A program made the translations under genes and the position numbers. Below the pieces are notes generated by a model. That model was not told where the DNA came from. It ran no database searches and saw only the letters and a list, made by a program, of their open reading frames with translations. From Spiroplasma mirum ATCC 29335 (GTDB taxonomy: Bacteria; Bacillota_I; Bacilli_A; Mycoplasmatales; Mycoplasmataceae), in contig NZ_CP006720.1 in assembly GCF_000565195.1 (NCBI RefSeq), positions 930,001 to 994,000 on the forward strand: a DNA stretch of 64,000 nucleotides, given 5' to 3'. Below, one piece after another: positions 32,375-41,952 of the stretch (position 1 is the first letter of the stretch; each line of letters starts with the position of its first letter).

Positions 32375-33403
32375 TTATTTACTAATTTTTTTAATTAAAG
32401 TTTTAATTTTTTCATTAAAAGCTTGGTAAACATCCGATAAACTTTTTTTAGCAACCATTGCTCCAATCATTGATGAAATTAATTCGGCAATTTTAATAAT
32501 TTCTAATCCCTCAAAACGGTGTTCTTCAGGAATATCAATAGTATTAGTTACAATAACTTTTTTCGCATATCCTTCTTTAATTAATTCAGTTAAGCGGTCC
32601 CGTGCGGGGTTTGAGAAAACCCCATGGCAAGCTAATAAATAGACATCTTTTGCCCCATGTTGTTTTAATGCTTTCGCAGCATTGCAAATTGTTCCCGCCG
32701 TATCAATCATATCATCAACAATAAAACAAACCTTGTCTTTAACATCTCCTAACACAAACTGTACTTCACTAACATTTGGTTTTGGTCTTCGCTTATCAAT
32801 AACCGCAATATTTGTTACTAAGTTACCAAGACTATCAGCAATTTCACGGGCGCGCACTAGTCCCCCGTGGTCTGGTGACACAATTGTAATTTCTTCTTTA
32901 ATATTATCTTCTTGAATTTTGCGAATGATGGTGCGCGCCATTTCTTGGGTTGTGCGTAAATCATCAACTGGGACATCAAAGAATCCCATTGATTGGGGAG
33001 AATGTAAATCAACAGTCATTACCCGGTTGGCACCGGCTGTTGTAATTAAGTTAGCTACTAATTTACAAGTGATTGGTTGGCGACCACGGGCTTTCCGATC
33101 TTGACGCGCATAACCAAAATATGGAATAATAACATTGATAGTTTGGGCACTCCCTCTTTTTAACGCATCAATGGCAATTAATAATTCCATTAAATTTTCA
33201 TTAACAGGATTTGATATTGATTGAATAATGTAAATATCTTTTCCCCGCACTGAATTAACAGCTCTTGTTAAAATTTCCCCATCCGCAAAGCGATTAATTT
33301 CCATTTCTTCTTTTTTAACACCTAATAATTTACAAATTTCATCGGTTAACTTATCCCCGGCTGTTAATCCATAAATACTATAGTTTTTTTCTTCCACTAT
33401 CAT
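32375..33403 (-). CDS. prs: Ribose-phosphate pyrophosphokinase
   Basis: 342 aa. Makes PRPP from ribose 5-phosphate and ATP for nucleotide and NAD synthesis. N-terminal NRFADGEI (about residues 36-43), the ATP-binding loop YARQDRKARGRQPITCK (about 97-113), and the PRPP signature VCFIVDDMIDTAGTI (about 228-242). About 25 residues longer than most homologues, mainly at the C-terminus (SDVYQAFNEKIKTLIKKISK). rpiB, which makes its substrate, is nearby at 35.2 kb. Confidence 0.96.
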   Translation of the reverse strand: MIVEEKNYSIYGLTAGDKLTDEICKLLGVKKEEMEINRFADGEILTRAVNSVRGKDIYIIQSISNPVNENLMELLIAIDALKRGSAQTINVIIPYFGYARQDRKARGRQPITCKLVANLITTAGANRVMTVDLHSPQSMGFFDVPVDDLRTTQEMARTIIRKIQEDNIKEEITIVSPDHGGLVRAREIADSLGNLVTNIAVIDKRRPKPNVSEVQFVLGDVKDKVCFIVDDMIDTAGTICNAAKALKQHGAKDVYLLACHGVFSNPARDRLTELIKEGYAKKVIVTNTIDIPEEHRFEGLEIIKIAELISSMIGAMVAKKSLSDVYQAFNEKIKTLIKKISK

Positions 33404-33512
33404 TTCTTCTTTCTATTCCTTATTATATCCATCTAACATAATGTTTTTTATAATTATATTATAAATAATATTCCTAAATAGTAAACAATGTTTTTTAAAT
33501 AGTTAAATAATG

Positions 33513-33521
33513 TGTTATAAT
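33513..33521 (+). promoter_or_regulatory. Extended -10 promoter of the NifU-like gene
   Basis: TGTTATAAT (TGnTATAAT) 18-20 nt before the ATG; no consensus -35. Confidence 0.5.
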
Positions 33522-33538
33522 TAAACAAATGCGGTGGT

Positions 33539-33769
33539 ATGATGGATTTAAATGAAAAAGCAAAAGAAATAATTCAAAATCTTCGCCCTTATATTAATCA
33601 GGATGGTGGAGATATTGAATTTGTTGAAGTGAAGAATAATATTGTCTATGTTCGCCTAGCTGGGGCATGTATTGGCTGTGGTTTTATTGACAGTACCATT
33701 AAAGATGGGGTTGAACAAATTGTCAAAGAAGAACTCAAAGAAATTGAAGCCGTAGAAGTTATTATGTAA
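33539..33769 (+). CDS. NifU C-terminal-domain protein, Fe-S carrier
   Basis: A 76-aa protein equal to the NifU/Nfu domain: LRPYINQDGGDIEFVEV (about residues 16-32) and the cluster-binding CxxC in LAGACIGCGFIDST (about 41-54). Nfu proteins hold and pass on [4Fe-4S] clusters. Two adjacent ATGs; GGTGGT is the ribosome-binding site. One of the few plus-strand genes in this half of the window. Its 3' end overlaps, on the other strand, the tail of a decayed permease gene. Confidence 0.9.
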   Translation: MMDLNEKAKEIIQNLRPYINQDGGDIEFVEVKNNIVYVRLAGACIGCGFIDSTIKDGVEQIVKEELKEIEAVEVIM

Positions 33770-35146
33770 CTTCTTTTTATTTTGATAAGTAGCATCTTTT
33801 CGTAATCATTCAGTTAAACTAACATCGTTATCATATTCTTGCTCTGTTAAATTTGCTGCTAAGACTTGACGAGCAACAAAATTATAATTGTGACGACTAA
33901 AATATTCACCACTAATATGTTTAATGGCAAAGAATACAAAAACCATTAAAACAAATCCCGGCACAAGTTGTATAAATTGTGTTCCAAATGTAGTTAATGC
34001 ATTTAAAGTCGAAAAACAACCCGTTACCGGATGGCGACTAATCCGGTAATTTCAAACTATTAATAATGAAAATAAAATTACAAAAATAATACCAAACGCC
34101 AAGCCACTTAATAATTGGCAAGTAATCCACAATTCAGGAATTTTCGTAAAAGCAACCACTAGAAAATATATTATTCAAATAGCAAAAGCTCCTAAAATTG
34201 TATTGCGAATCCCCATTTTTTAACAATAACTGGATAAAGTAGGATGCCAGGGATAATTTGGGGAATTCACCAAAATTCCTGGGTTAAATGTAAATATTTA
34301 GTTATTATAGGTAAGATTTTGATAAGTTTCTTAAATTTGTTGGGCTAATAAGAAATTATAAAAATCACCCTGGAGAAATTCGCGTATCACCCTCACAAAA
34401 AATAAAATTACCAAAATACCACTAACTTTTCATCAGGAAAACTTACTAGCTAATTTTAATTGTTGGCGATCAAACGCCCCAATATATTCTTTGCGTTCTT
34501 TTAGTTTAAAACAGCAAACAAAAGAAATTAGCATAAATCCTAAAATTAAGTCAAACAAAATATAATAATCCATTTCATAATTTTTATTAACACTCTTTAA
34601 AAAGTTCAAAATATTTAGTTCACTAAAATTAGCAATGATCACCACCGGAAATAATAATGAGACTGTTAAAAATGAATTAGTGCGGTATGAATAAACTTAA
34701 TTAAAACATAAGTATCAAATTGAATTTGAAGCAACGCCAAGCCCAAAACATAACGCACAAATAATGAAAATAGTTTGGCTGTGGGAAATTGCAAGCGCTA
34801 AAATAATCCCGAGAATAATTGTGGCATATGATAGTCAAACCAAAAACGCCGGGTTAATAAACCAGTAATTTACGAAGCAGGAATAAAAAAGATTGTCGCA
34901 TAAAAACTTGCACTAACGCCGACTAAAATTCCTAAGTTTTTTCAATTAATATTAGCAGTAAATAAAATGAAATTATAATTTAAATTTAAAATTGCTGATA
35001 ATATTAATCAAAAAAAGAAGTGTTGAATAATAAAAAAACCATTGTTTTTTAGTTTTAAAATGTCTTTTGACTAACAAGAAAACATATAAAACAATTACAA
35101 CAATAGTTAGCAATGGATATAAAATCAAACTATCTCAATCTTGCAT
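33770..35146 (-). pseudogene. Decayed multi-pass membrane permease
   Basis: From ATG 35144-35146 (MQDWDSLILYPLLTIVV) the sequence encodes about ten hydrophobic helices, but in alternating frames with several frameshifts and stops. Examples are NINWKNLGILVGVSASFYA, LFDLILGFMLISFVCCFKL and FAFGIIFVILFSLLIVW. The C-terminal part, KHISGEYFSRHNYNFVARQV, reads into the NifU-like gene on the opposite strand before any stop. It resembles a major-facilitator-type or other 12-helix permease; substrate unknown. Confidence 0.6.
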
Positions 35147-35209
35147 AATTACCCCACTTTATAATTCTTTAATAATTATATGATAATTATTCCAAAATTA
35201 ACCGGGATT

Positions 35210-35641
35210 TTAATAATTATCTAATTTGGTAACTCGCTTGGCATGGCGACCAGCATCAAATTGGGTATCCAGAAACTCTTGTACAATTCATAATGCTTTA
35301 TGGTTTGCAAGTAAACGGGCTCCTAAGGCTAGCACATTTGCATTATTATGTTCCCGAACTAGTTTCGCAACGGTTGTTTCATTACACAATGCTGCCCGAA
35401 TTCCTTTGACTTTATTAGCAGCAATTGAAATTCCAACCCCCGTTCCGCAAATAACAATTCCTAAATCAGCAGTTTTATTAACTACTAATTCCCCAACTTT
35501 AAAACCATAATCTGGATAGTCAACTGACTCAGGAGTATCAGTTCCAATGTTAATTACTTCATAGCCATTATCTTCTAAATATTCAACAATTGCATTTTTC
35601 ATCTCCACCCCAGTATGGTCATTTCCAATGGCAATTTTCAT
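35210..35641 (-). CDS. rpiB: Ribose-5-phosphate isomerase B
   Basis: 143 aa, RpiB/LacAB family. Interconverts ribose and ribulose 5-phosphate. N-terminal MKIAIGNDHTGVEMK with the active-site Asp and His, VDYPDYG (about residues 40-46) and the catalytic Cys region GIVICGTGVGISIAANK (about 62-78). IRAALCNE follows. The C-terminus (ALWIVQEFLDT) needs one TGA as Trp. Confidence 0.94.
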
Positions 35642-35731
35642 GTTCCTTCACCTTTCTTATGTTTTAACTATAACATACTTTCTTTTTAAAATTAAAAACC
35701 TGTACTTAATTAACCTAACCACAAAAAATAT

Positions 35732-36576
35732 TTAAAATAATTGTGGCATATTTAACGCGAGAGTTAGCTTTTGATCAGCATACTGTAATAATAAATACGC
35801 ACACTGATTATAATTTTGGTGTTCACTCATTTTAAAATGAATATATTGTTCATTTTTAATATATCATAATTTTAAACACTGAATAATAAAATTAAACTTC
35901 ACAATTAGTTTTAAATTACTTAGCGCCCGGTTTTTTTGGGCATCATACATATATGAAATTAAGCGATTATAAACATTCTTTTTATCTTGCGCTTTTTTAA
36001 ATTAAATTCAGCAATAATCGGATTGCCAATATACTGATTAAAAATTGTTTTAATAACTTCCTGATCTTGTAAATTAATAAATTTAATAGAAATTTCTGTT
36101 TTTTCCACAAATTGTAAGTAAGTTTTAATATTATTAATTAAAATATCATCATCAATTGATTTTGGTAACACTCAACGGTGGGGGTGGGTATTATGTAAAA
36201 TAATTGTTAAATAATATTTTAACTTGTTAATAATTAATTGCCTTAAAACCTTGTCAAAATTTAGTAAAGTTTGATCATCACGATAAACATCATTATTACA
36301 ACTAATTTGCAACGCAAAATCAAAATCAAAATATTTCATTTGCTTATTAATAATTCAGGCATCCGAATATAAACTAGGCTTCACCTTGGGAACTGTTAAA
36401 ATTCTAAATAATTTCATATATCGTGATAATTCCGGATATTGGCGAATATCTTCTAAAAACTGGTCGATAATATTTTTGCAAATAAAAGTTTTATAAGTGT
36501 GCTTAATTTTGATCACAATTAGCTTTCAATTTTTTGTCATTGCTAAAATTGAATCAATAATTTTTTTCTTTTTCAT
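35732..36576 (-). pseudogene. Frameshifted hypothetical gene, about 280 codons
   Basis: Starts MKKKKIIDSILAMTKNWK at ATG 36574-36576 and reads through YPELSRYMKLFRILTVP and VLPKSIDDDILINNIKTYL. A shift in an A6 run near 35995 is needed to continue as DKKNVYNRLISYMYDAQKN to MPQLF and TAA 35732. Soluble and Lys/Asn/Tyr rich. I do not recognise the family. It lies 75 bp downstream of the small gene at 36652 and may have formed a pair with it. Confidence 0.6.
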
Positions 36577-36651
36577 TTTCTTAAATCCATTAAAATATCT
36601 GTCTTATTTTCATAAATTTCTCAGTTGTATTATTCTTAGAAATAAGAAATA

Positions 36652-36939
36652 TTATTTCTCGTTTAATATCTCTAGTAATTTTTGGGGACTCATCAGTGTC
36701 ACAGTTACAATTAAATTATTATGCTTATTAATAACTACATATAGATTATTTTTAAAGTTATCTAATTTAATATAAAAATTCCGTGTGGTTTCAATTCGAT
36801 CAGTCGAATTATCAATCATTTTAATAATCTTTTCTTTAATAATTCATTCATCGACTGTTTTAAAAGCAGCGATTCGCTCTTTAATTCGTTGTAAGCTATG
36901 ATATGAAAAATTAAAGTTATGTTGATAATAATAGCCCAT
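36652..36939 (-). CDS. Hypothetical 95-aa protein, possible DUF4258/toxin-like fold
   Basis: MGYYYQHNFNFSYHSLQRIKERI is followed by a Lys-rich helix and the paired strands RNFYIKLDNF and NLYVVINKHNNLIVTVTL. The order of a His-x-x-x-Arg helix and two late beta strands recalls DUF4258 and BrnT-like RNase folds, but this is a visual resemblance only. Intact, with TGA Trp once. The gene following it is frameshifted. ATG 36937-36939; the upstream AGTGAGGT serves as ribosome-binding site. Confidence 0.55.
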
Positions 36940-37012
36940 GTTAAAAACCTCACTTACTCTTTATACCATTGTAATTATATATTAACAAATAAAAAAATAA
37001 TTTTTATCTTTT

Positions 37013-38387
37013 TTAGATTTTTTTGGTTATTATCACTTTTTTTTGCTTTTTAAGCATGACAAACATAAAACTACCAATAACCCAGTTAATAATTCAATAA
37101 ATAAACAGAATAATAGTAATATAACCCATAATTGTATTGTTTAACTGGCCACTAACCTGATGGTAGTTACTTAAACTATTAGTTGTAAATTTGGCAATTG
37201 TTACCACTAGTCACAACGCAAACGGAACCACTAGCCTTCTCTAGAATTAACTCTAATGATAACTCATCCGCTTTAAAAATATCCATTAAAGTAGCAATTA
37301 CATATAATAATAAAGCTGTTGATAAGACTAAATAAGCTAGGGATAGTAAATATGGTAAAGGACCAACTGCTAAAATACTCTCTCCAACATTTGGAACTGG
37401 ATAAGTGATACTTGACATAATACTAATTGTCAAACAAATGTTTAAAGTAATTAAGGCAATTAACGAATAGTAAACAAGAGCGGGAATAATTAAGTAATTC
37501 TTATTAATTAAGATTTTTATTTTGTAAGGTCTTTTATTAAATGAACAATTAACGCAATTGTCACACAACAAATAACAAAAATAATAGCGCCCCATTTTCT
37601 AAATTAATATTACTATAAATATTAAGAATGGGAAAAACAACAATTTCCAAAATGGTGTTAATTCCTAAGTCATATCCTAATAGATAAAAGTAAAAGCGAA
37701 ACATACTTAAGGAAAAGATTTTTCACCCTAAGGCTACCCGGTTTTTAACATGGTTATATAAAGTTTGGTAATAATGGGAAGCCATTTCATAACCTCTTTT
37801 AAAATCAAAGAAAGTTTCTTTTTTATTGGTATTTAAAATAACCTGGCGTTCTTTTTGGTAAATTTCTGTTAAAGCGCCAATAACCCCTCTCTATCAATAA
37901 CTTCTTTATAACGCGTAAAATCACCTTCAATTAAAGCGGTTTTTCTAAATCCCGCACTAGGTAACAAATTCTGGTTTAACCGGAGATTTTTCATATAATA
38001 ATAAATCCTTTTTAATTCCTGAAGTGTTATTTTTTAAAATATTAATTTTCATGTTCTCTAAAATAGTGTGTAACTTATTATAATTATACAATAAAAAATC
38101 AGATTTTGTTTTTTTATACTGGCGCATCCCAATGATTGTCGACATAAAAGTTGATTTAAAAGTCGGAATAATCATTGCAAATAACATTCCTAAAATAATT
38201 AACTTAAACGGACTTAAAATTTGTACTAAGTTACTATTCCCTTGGTTATCAATTAGTCAATTTACCCAACTTGAATAGGCAAAATAAGATAAAACAATAA
38301 AAACTAAAGTAACTAAATTTCTTGTAATTAAACGTATTATCCACCTGTTAACTTTCTAACTAATTTTTCACATCATAGTTTATTCAT
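37013..38387 (-). pseudogene. Decayed membrane protein gene
   Basis: Starts MNKLWCEKLVRKLTGG at 38387, shifts frame near 38340, and runs through RLITRNLVTLVFIVLSYF and LSPFKLIILGMLFAMII. After a stop near 37957 it continues in other frames (FFDFKRGYEMASHYYQT, ISIMSSITYPVPNVGES) to a final helix pair near GYITIILFIYWIINW and TAA 37013. At least four disruptions. About six membrane helices and a large charged cytoplasmic loop. Family not recognised. Confidence 0.55.
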
Positions 38388-38421
38388 TTCTTAATTTTAT
38401 TGTATCCTAAAAAATGATAAG

Positions 38422-38459
38422 AAAAAACATGTTTAGGTTATTTTTAATCACTAAACATG
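38422..38459 (-). terminator. Terminator of the nanE-PTS operon
   Basis: 9-bp arms CATGTTTAG / CTAAACATG (38428-38436, 38451-38459), then TTTTTTCTT on the minus strand. Confidence 0.7.
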
Positions 38460-38493
38460 CCCCATTTTAATCTGAATCCGTTAGTTAATATTT

Positions 38494-40257
38494 TTATAAT
38501 AATTTATTAATTTGTGCGCTTAAAACAACGACTTCCCCACCAAACACAACCTGGATGTTATCACCTTTGATAATTGAACCAGCAGCTCCTTCGTTGCGAA
38601 ATACTTGAGGATCTATTTTTGTTGCGTCTTTGACTGTTACCCGGAGTCTGGTTGCACAGGATGTGACAGAAATAATATTTTCTTTCCCACCAAATCCTTT
38701 AATAATATTAAGGATTCGTTGATCCGCATCACTAGTTGCGGAGGGTTGTTTTTTTAAGCTAAAATCTTTTTTACTTAGTAATCTCACTTCATTGTTTCCA
38801 CGGCCAGGAGTTGGTAAATCTCAATGTTTAATCGCAAAGTAGAAAGTACAAAAAGCGATGATACCCTCCCCGATGGCAAATAAAAAGGCATAATAGAACT
38901 TAGTTCCTTTCATTACTGGTAAGGCCCCATAGATCATTAAGTCAATAAAACCACGGGCAAACCCAACACCAACATGGGCACCTACTAATTGCATAAACAT
39001 ATATGAAAAACCTGATAACGGTACATAAATTAAATAATATAAATAGGGAACTATAAATAAGAAGGTAAATTCTAATGGTTCAGTAATTCCGGTTAGAAAA
39101 GCAACTACCATTGCTGAACCAATTACTGAAATAGTATTGCGGCGATTTGATTTATTAGCGGTTAAAATAAAGGCAATTCCAATTCCCATACACACTCCCA
39201 AATAAGTTGGATAGTCTTGGGTAAATCTTCCCGCATGAATATGTGCATACTTGGTAAATCATTCAAAAATTGGAATTGAACTAGCACCACCATTAATTGG
39301 TAAACTATTATAAGGCAGTCCATTAATAAAGTTTCAAATTGATTGATCGCCATTAATTGGATTATCTTTTAAAAGGTCTAAAATATGTTTAATCTGTTCA
39401 TTTGCAACATCAACATTTGCTTGTTGAATGGCATTCATAAAGATCTCAGTTGATAAAACTCCTCCAAACGGAGTAGTAAACGCCACCGCAATCACAATTT
39501 GGTGCAGACCAAATGGCATTAATGCTCTGGTAAAAATCCCATATGCTAAACCATCAACGCCAGCAGGTGCTTTGGCAATATTTTCGCCAATAATATTAAT
39601 TGCTTGACCAACCCATGGTCAAAAAATTAAAAAGATAATGGCAATTACAAAGCTTAACGGAATCATTACAAATGGTAAAAACCGTACGCCACTGAAAAAA
39701 CTAATTGCTGATGGTAATTTTAAGAGGTGTAAACGATTATAAACATAGGCAGTAACCGCTCCTATAATAATTCCTCCAAAAATAGATGTTTGTAAGGACC
39801 TAATCCCTAAATTACTAGTAATTAAGCTATTTAAGCCCTCACCGCTATGAAACCACATAATGTTTTTTAAAGTATTTCCTTCAAAATGAATGAATGGAAT
39901 TTGGGAAGAAGAAAAAACTAAATAAGATATTATTGCAATAAAAGCAGCGGCACCTGACTCACTAGTAAAAGTAATTGCCACAGCGACACAAAACATAATG
40001 GCAAAGTTAGCAAAAATAATTTCACTCATTCCTTTAAAAATGTTCGCGGCAATAACTCCACTAGCACTATAATCATTTGCCCCAATTGCTCCGCTAATTC
40101 CTAATAGTAGTCCGGCAAACGGCAATACGGAAATCGGTAACATTAGGCCGCGGGCAAATTTTTGCAAATTAGCTGATCACTTATTTTTACGTTGTTTCCA
40201 TCATTCTTTTACAAATGAAAAACTATTTTTATTATCTGTTTGATACTCTTTGTTCAA
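38494..40257 (-). CDS. PTS sugar permease, EIICB (glucose/N-acetylglucosamine type)
   Basis: A 587-aa membrane transporter: EIIC first (FARGLMLPISVLPFAGLLLG, about ten helices, ITEPLEFTFLF near residue 355), then a C-terminal EIIB with the phospho-Cys motif SVTSCATRLRVTV (about residue 532). No EIIA domain, so EIIA comes from elsewhere. nanE, 2 bp upstream, points to an amino sugar such as N-acetylmannosamine or N-acetylglucosamine. The start is TTG 40255-40257 after GAAGGTGA. Numerous TGA Trp codons. Confidence 0.88.
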
Positions 40258-40259
40258 TA

Positions 40260-40961
40260 TTATTCACCTTCATTCTTTGGTAATATTTTCATAAAATGTT
40301 CGGTAATTACTTGCGGACGCGTAATCGCACTTCCCACGACTACTGCTCAAACATGATCAAAACTTAATAAATCTTTAACTTGTTCTGGATATCAAATGCC
40401 ACCTTCAATAATTAGATGGCTTTTATTAATAACTGGCTTTAATTCTTTGACAAATTGATAATTATTATCTAAATTTCCTAATCCTACTGTTTGGGAAGTA
40501 TAACCACGTAAAGTTGTGGCAATAAAATCAAATCCTAATCTTTCAGCATTCTCAATATCACTAATTTCCGAACAATCAGCCATAATTAGCTGGTCAGGAT
40601 AATTTGTTCGTAAATATTCGACAATTTCTTCTAAACTTTCACGGGGACGATTACGGAAAGTGGCATCTAAAGCAATGACATCCACTTGTAATGCAATTAA
40701 TTGTTTAACTTCTGCTAAAGTCGGGGTAATAAATACTTCACTATTTTCATAATGTTTTTTAATTAGCCCAATAATTGGAACATTAACTACTTCTTTGATT
40801 GCTTTGATATGTTCAACTTGGCTTAATCGGAGCACTTCCGCCCCGCCTTGCACACATGCTAAAGCAATTTTTTGCAATACATAACTATCATTTAAAATTT
40901 CATCATCAACTGCTTGACATGATACTATAAGTTTTTTCCTAATTTCACTTGTAAAACTAAT
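40260..40961 (-). CDS. nanE: N-acetylmannosamine-6-phosphate 2-epimerase
   Basis: A 233-aa TIM-barrel enzyme converting ManNAc-6-P to GlcNAc-6-P. Family lines: LIVSCQAVDDEILND, GGAEVLRLSQVEHIKAIK, VPIIGLIKKHY (about 62-72), ALDATFRNRP, IMADCSEISDIENA and IIEGGIWYPEQV. No in-frame ATG precedes the conserved region. The site AAGGGGAGGAG is followed at 7 nt by ATT (40959-40961), which I take as the start; the alternative TTG at 40992-40994 lies upstream of that site. First gene of an operon with the PTS permease. Confidence 0.88.
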
Positions 40962-41013
40962 ATTATCTCCTCCCCTTTGATAAATATATTGCAATTTTTA
41001 CTTTTTTACAAAT

Positions 41014-41058
41014 AAATTTTATAATTATGAAAATTTTTTACATAAAAAGAGTTATAAT
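41014..41058 (+). promoter_or_regulatory. Divergent promoter region with candidate operator
   Basis: Between nanE and the RpiR-type gene. The plus-strand -10 TATAAT is at 41053-41058. A 23-bp A/T-only imperfect inverted repeat (AAATTTT ... AAAATTT, 41014-41036) could be the operator of the adjacent regulator. Low complexity makes this tentative. Confidence 0.35.
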
Positions 41059-41078
41059 AATTTCCAAGAGGTGACAAG

Positions 41079-41915
41079 ATGGGACAATTTAAAATTTTAG
41101 AAATTAATAATCCACAAAATACTCATAGTGATTTAACAATCATTGATTTTATTAATAATGAAACAGAGTATTTTATTAATAATAATATCCAAAAGATTGC
41201 CCAAAAATGCTATGTTTCAACAGCTTCAATTAGTCGCTTTGCTAATAAAAATGGGTTTCAAACCTTTCGAAAACTCCAACAGTATGTTCATGAAAAAAAC
41301 GAATGACAAAAAAAACATTATCGGTTATCAACCGGAACCCAACTCCAAGATAGCATTAATAATATTACTACTTATAATATCTATGCAATTAATGAAACAG
41401 TCCAAAATATTCAACACCAACAATTAGAAGTTCTTGTAAATGATATTATACAAGCAAACCGAATTCTCATTTTTGGTGTTGGTTCATCCTGAATTGCTTG
41501 TGAAGAATTAGCAAATAATTTGCAAAAAATTGGAGTTAATATAGCTTGTAATAAAGATTTTCATACCCAATTATTAACAATCCCCGGGTTAACAGCTAAT
41601 GACCAAATTATTTTATTTTCAAAATCTGGACGCACCAGAGAAATCTTAGAAATTCTTAAAATAGCTTTTAACTATAAAATTCCCGTTACTTTAATTACTT
41701 CAAATCTAAATTGCGGATATGAAAAATATTTACATAATAAAATTCTCTTTCGAACGCTTAAACAAATCTCACGCTATTCTGCTGTTTCTTCTAAAATTAT
41801 CCAGTTATTATTTGTAGACATTGTTTTTAACCAAATTATTGAAAAAAATAGTGATTATAAAAATTACATTATAAATGGTACTAAAATTGTTAAAAGTTGA
41901 AATAGTGCTAAATAA
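41079..41915 (+). CDS. RpiR/MurR-family transcriptional regulator
   Basis: A 278-aa regulator with an N-terminal helix-turn-helix (IQKIAQKCYVSTASISRFAN, about residues 37-56). The C-terminal SIS sugar-phosphate-binding domain has ILIFGVGSSWIACEELANN (about 128-146) and IILFSKSGRTREILE (about 176-190). Divergent from nanE-EIICB, so it very probably controls that operon in response to an amino-sugar phosphate. AAGAGGTGACAAG precedes the ATG. Three TGA codons are Trp. Confidence 0.88.
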
Positions 41916-41948
41916 TAAAACACAGATTCTAATGATCTGAGTTTTATT
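41914..41948. terminator. Bidirectional terminator between the regulator and mgtA
   Basis: 14-bp arms with one mismatch (AATAAAACACAGAT / ATCTGAGTTTTATT, 41914-41927 and 41935-41948), placed between two convergent genes. Confidence 0.7.
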
Positions 41949-41952
41949 ATTT

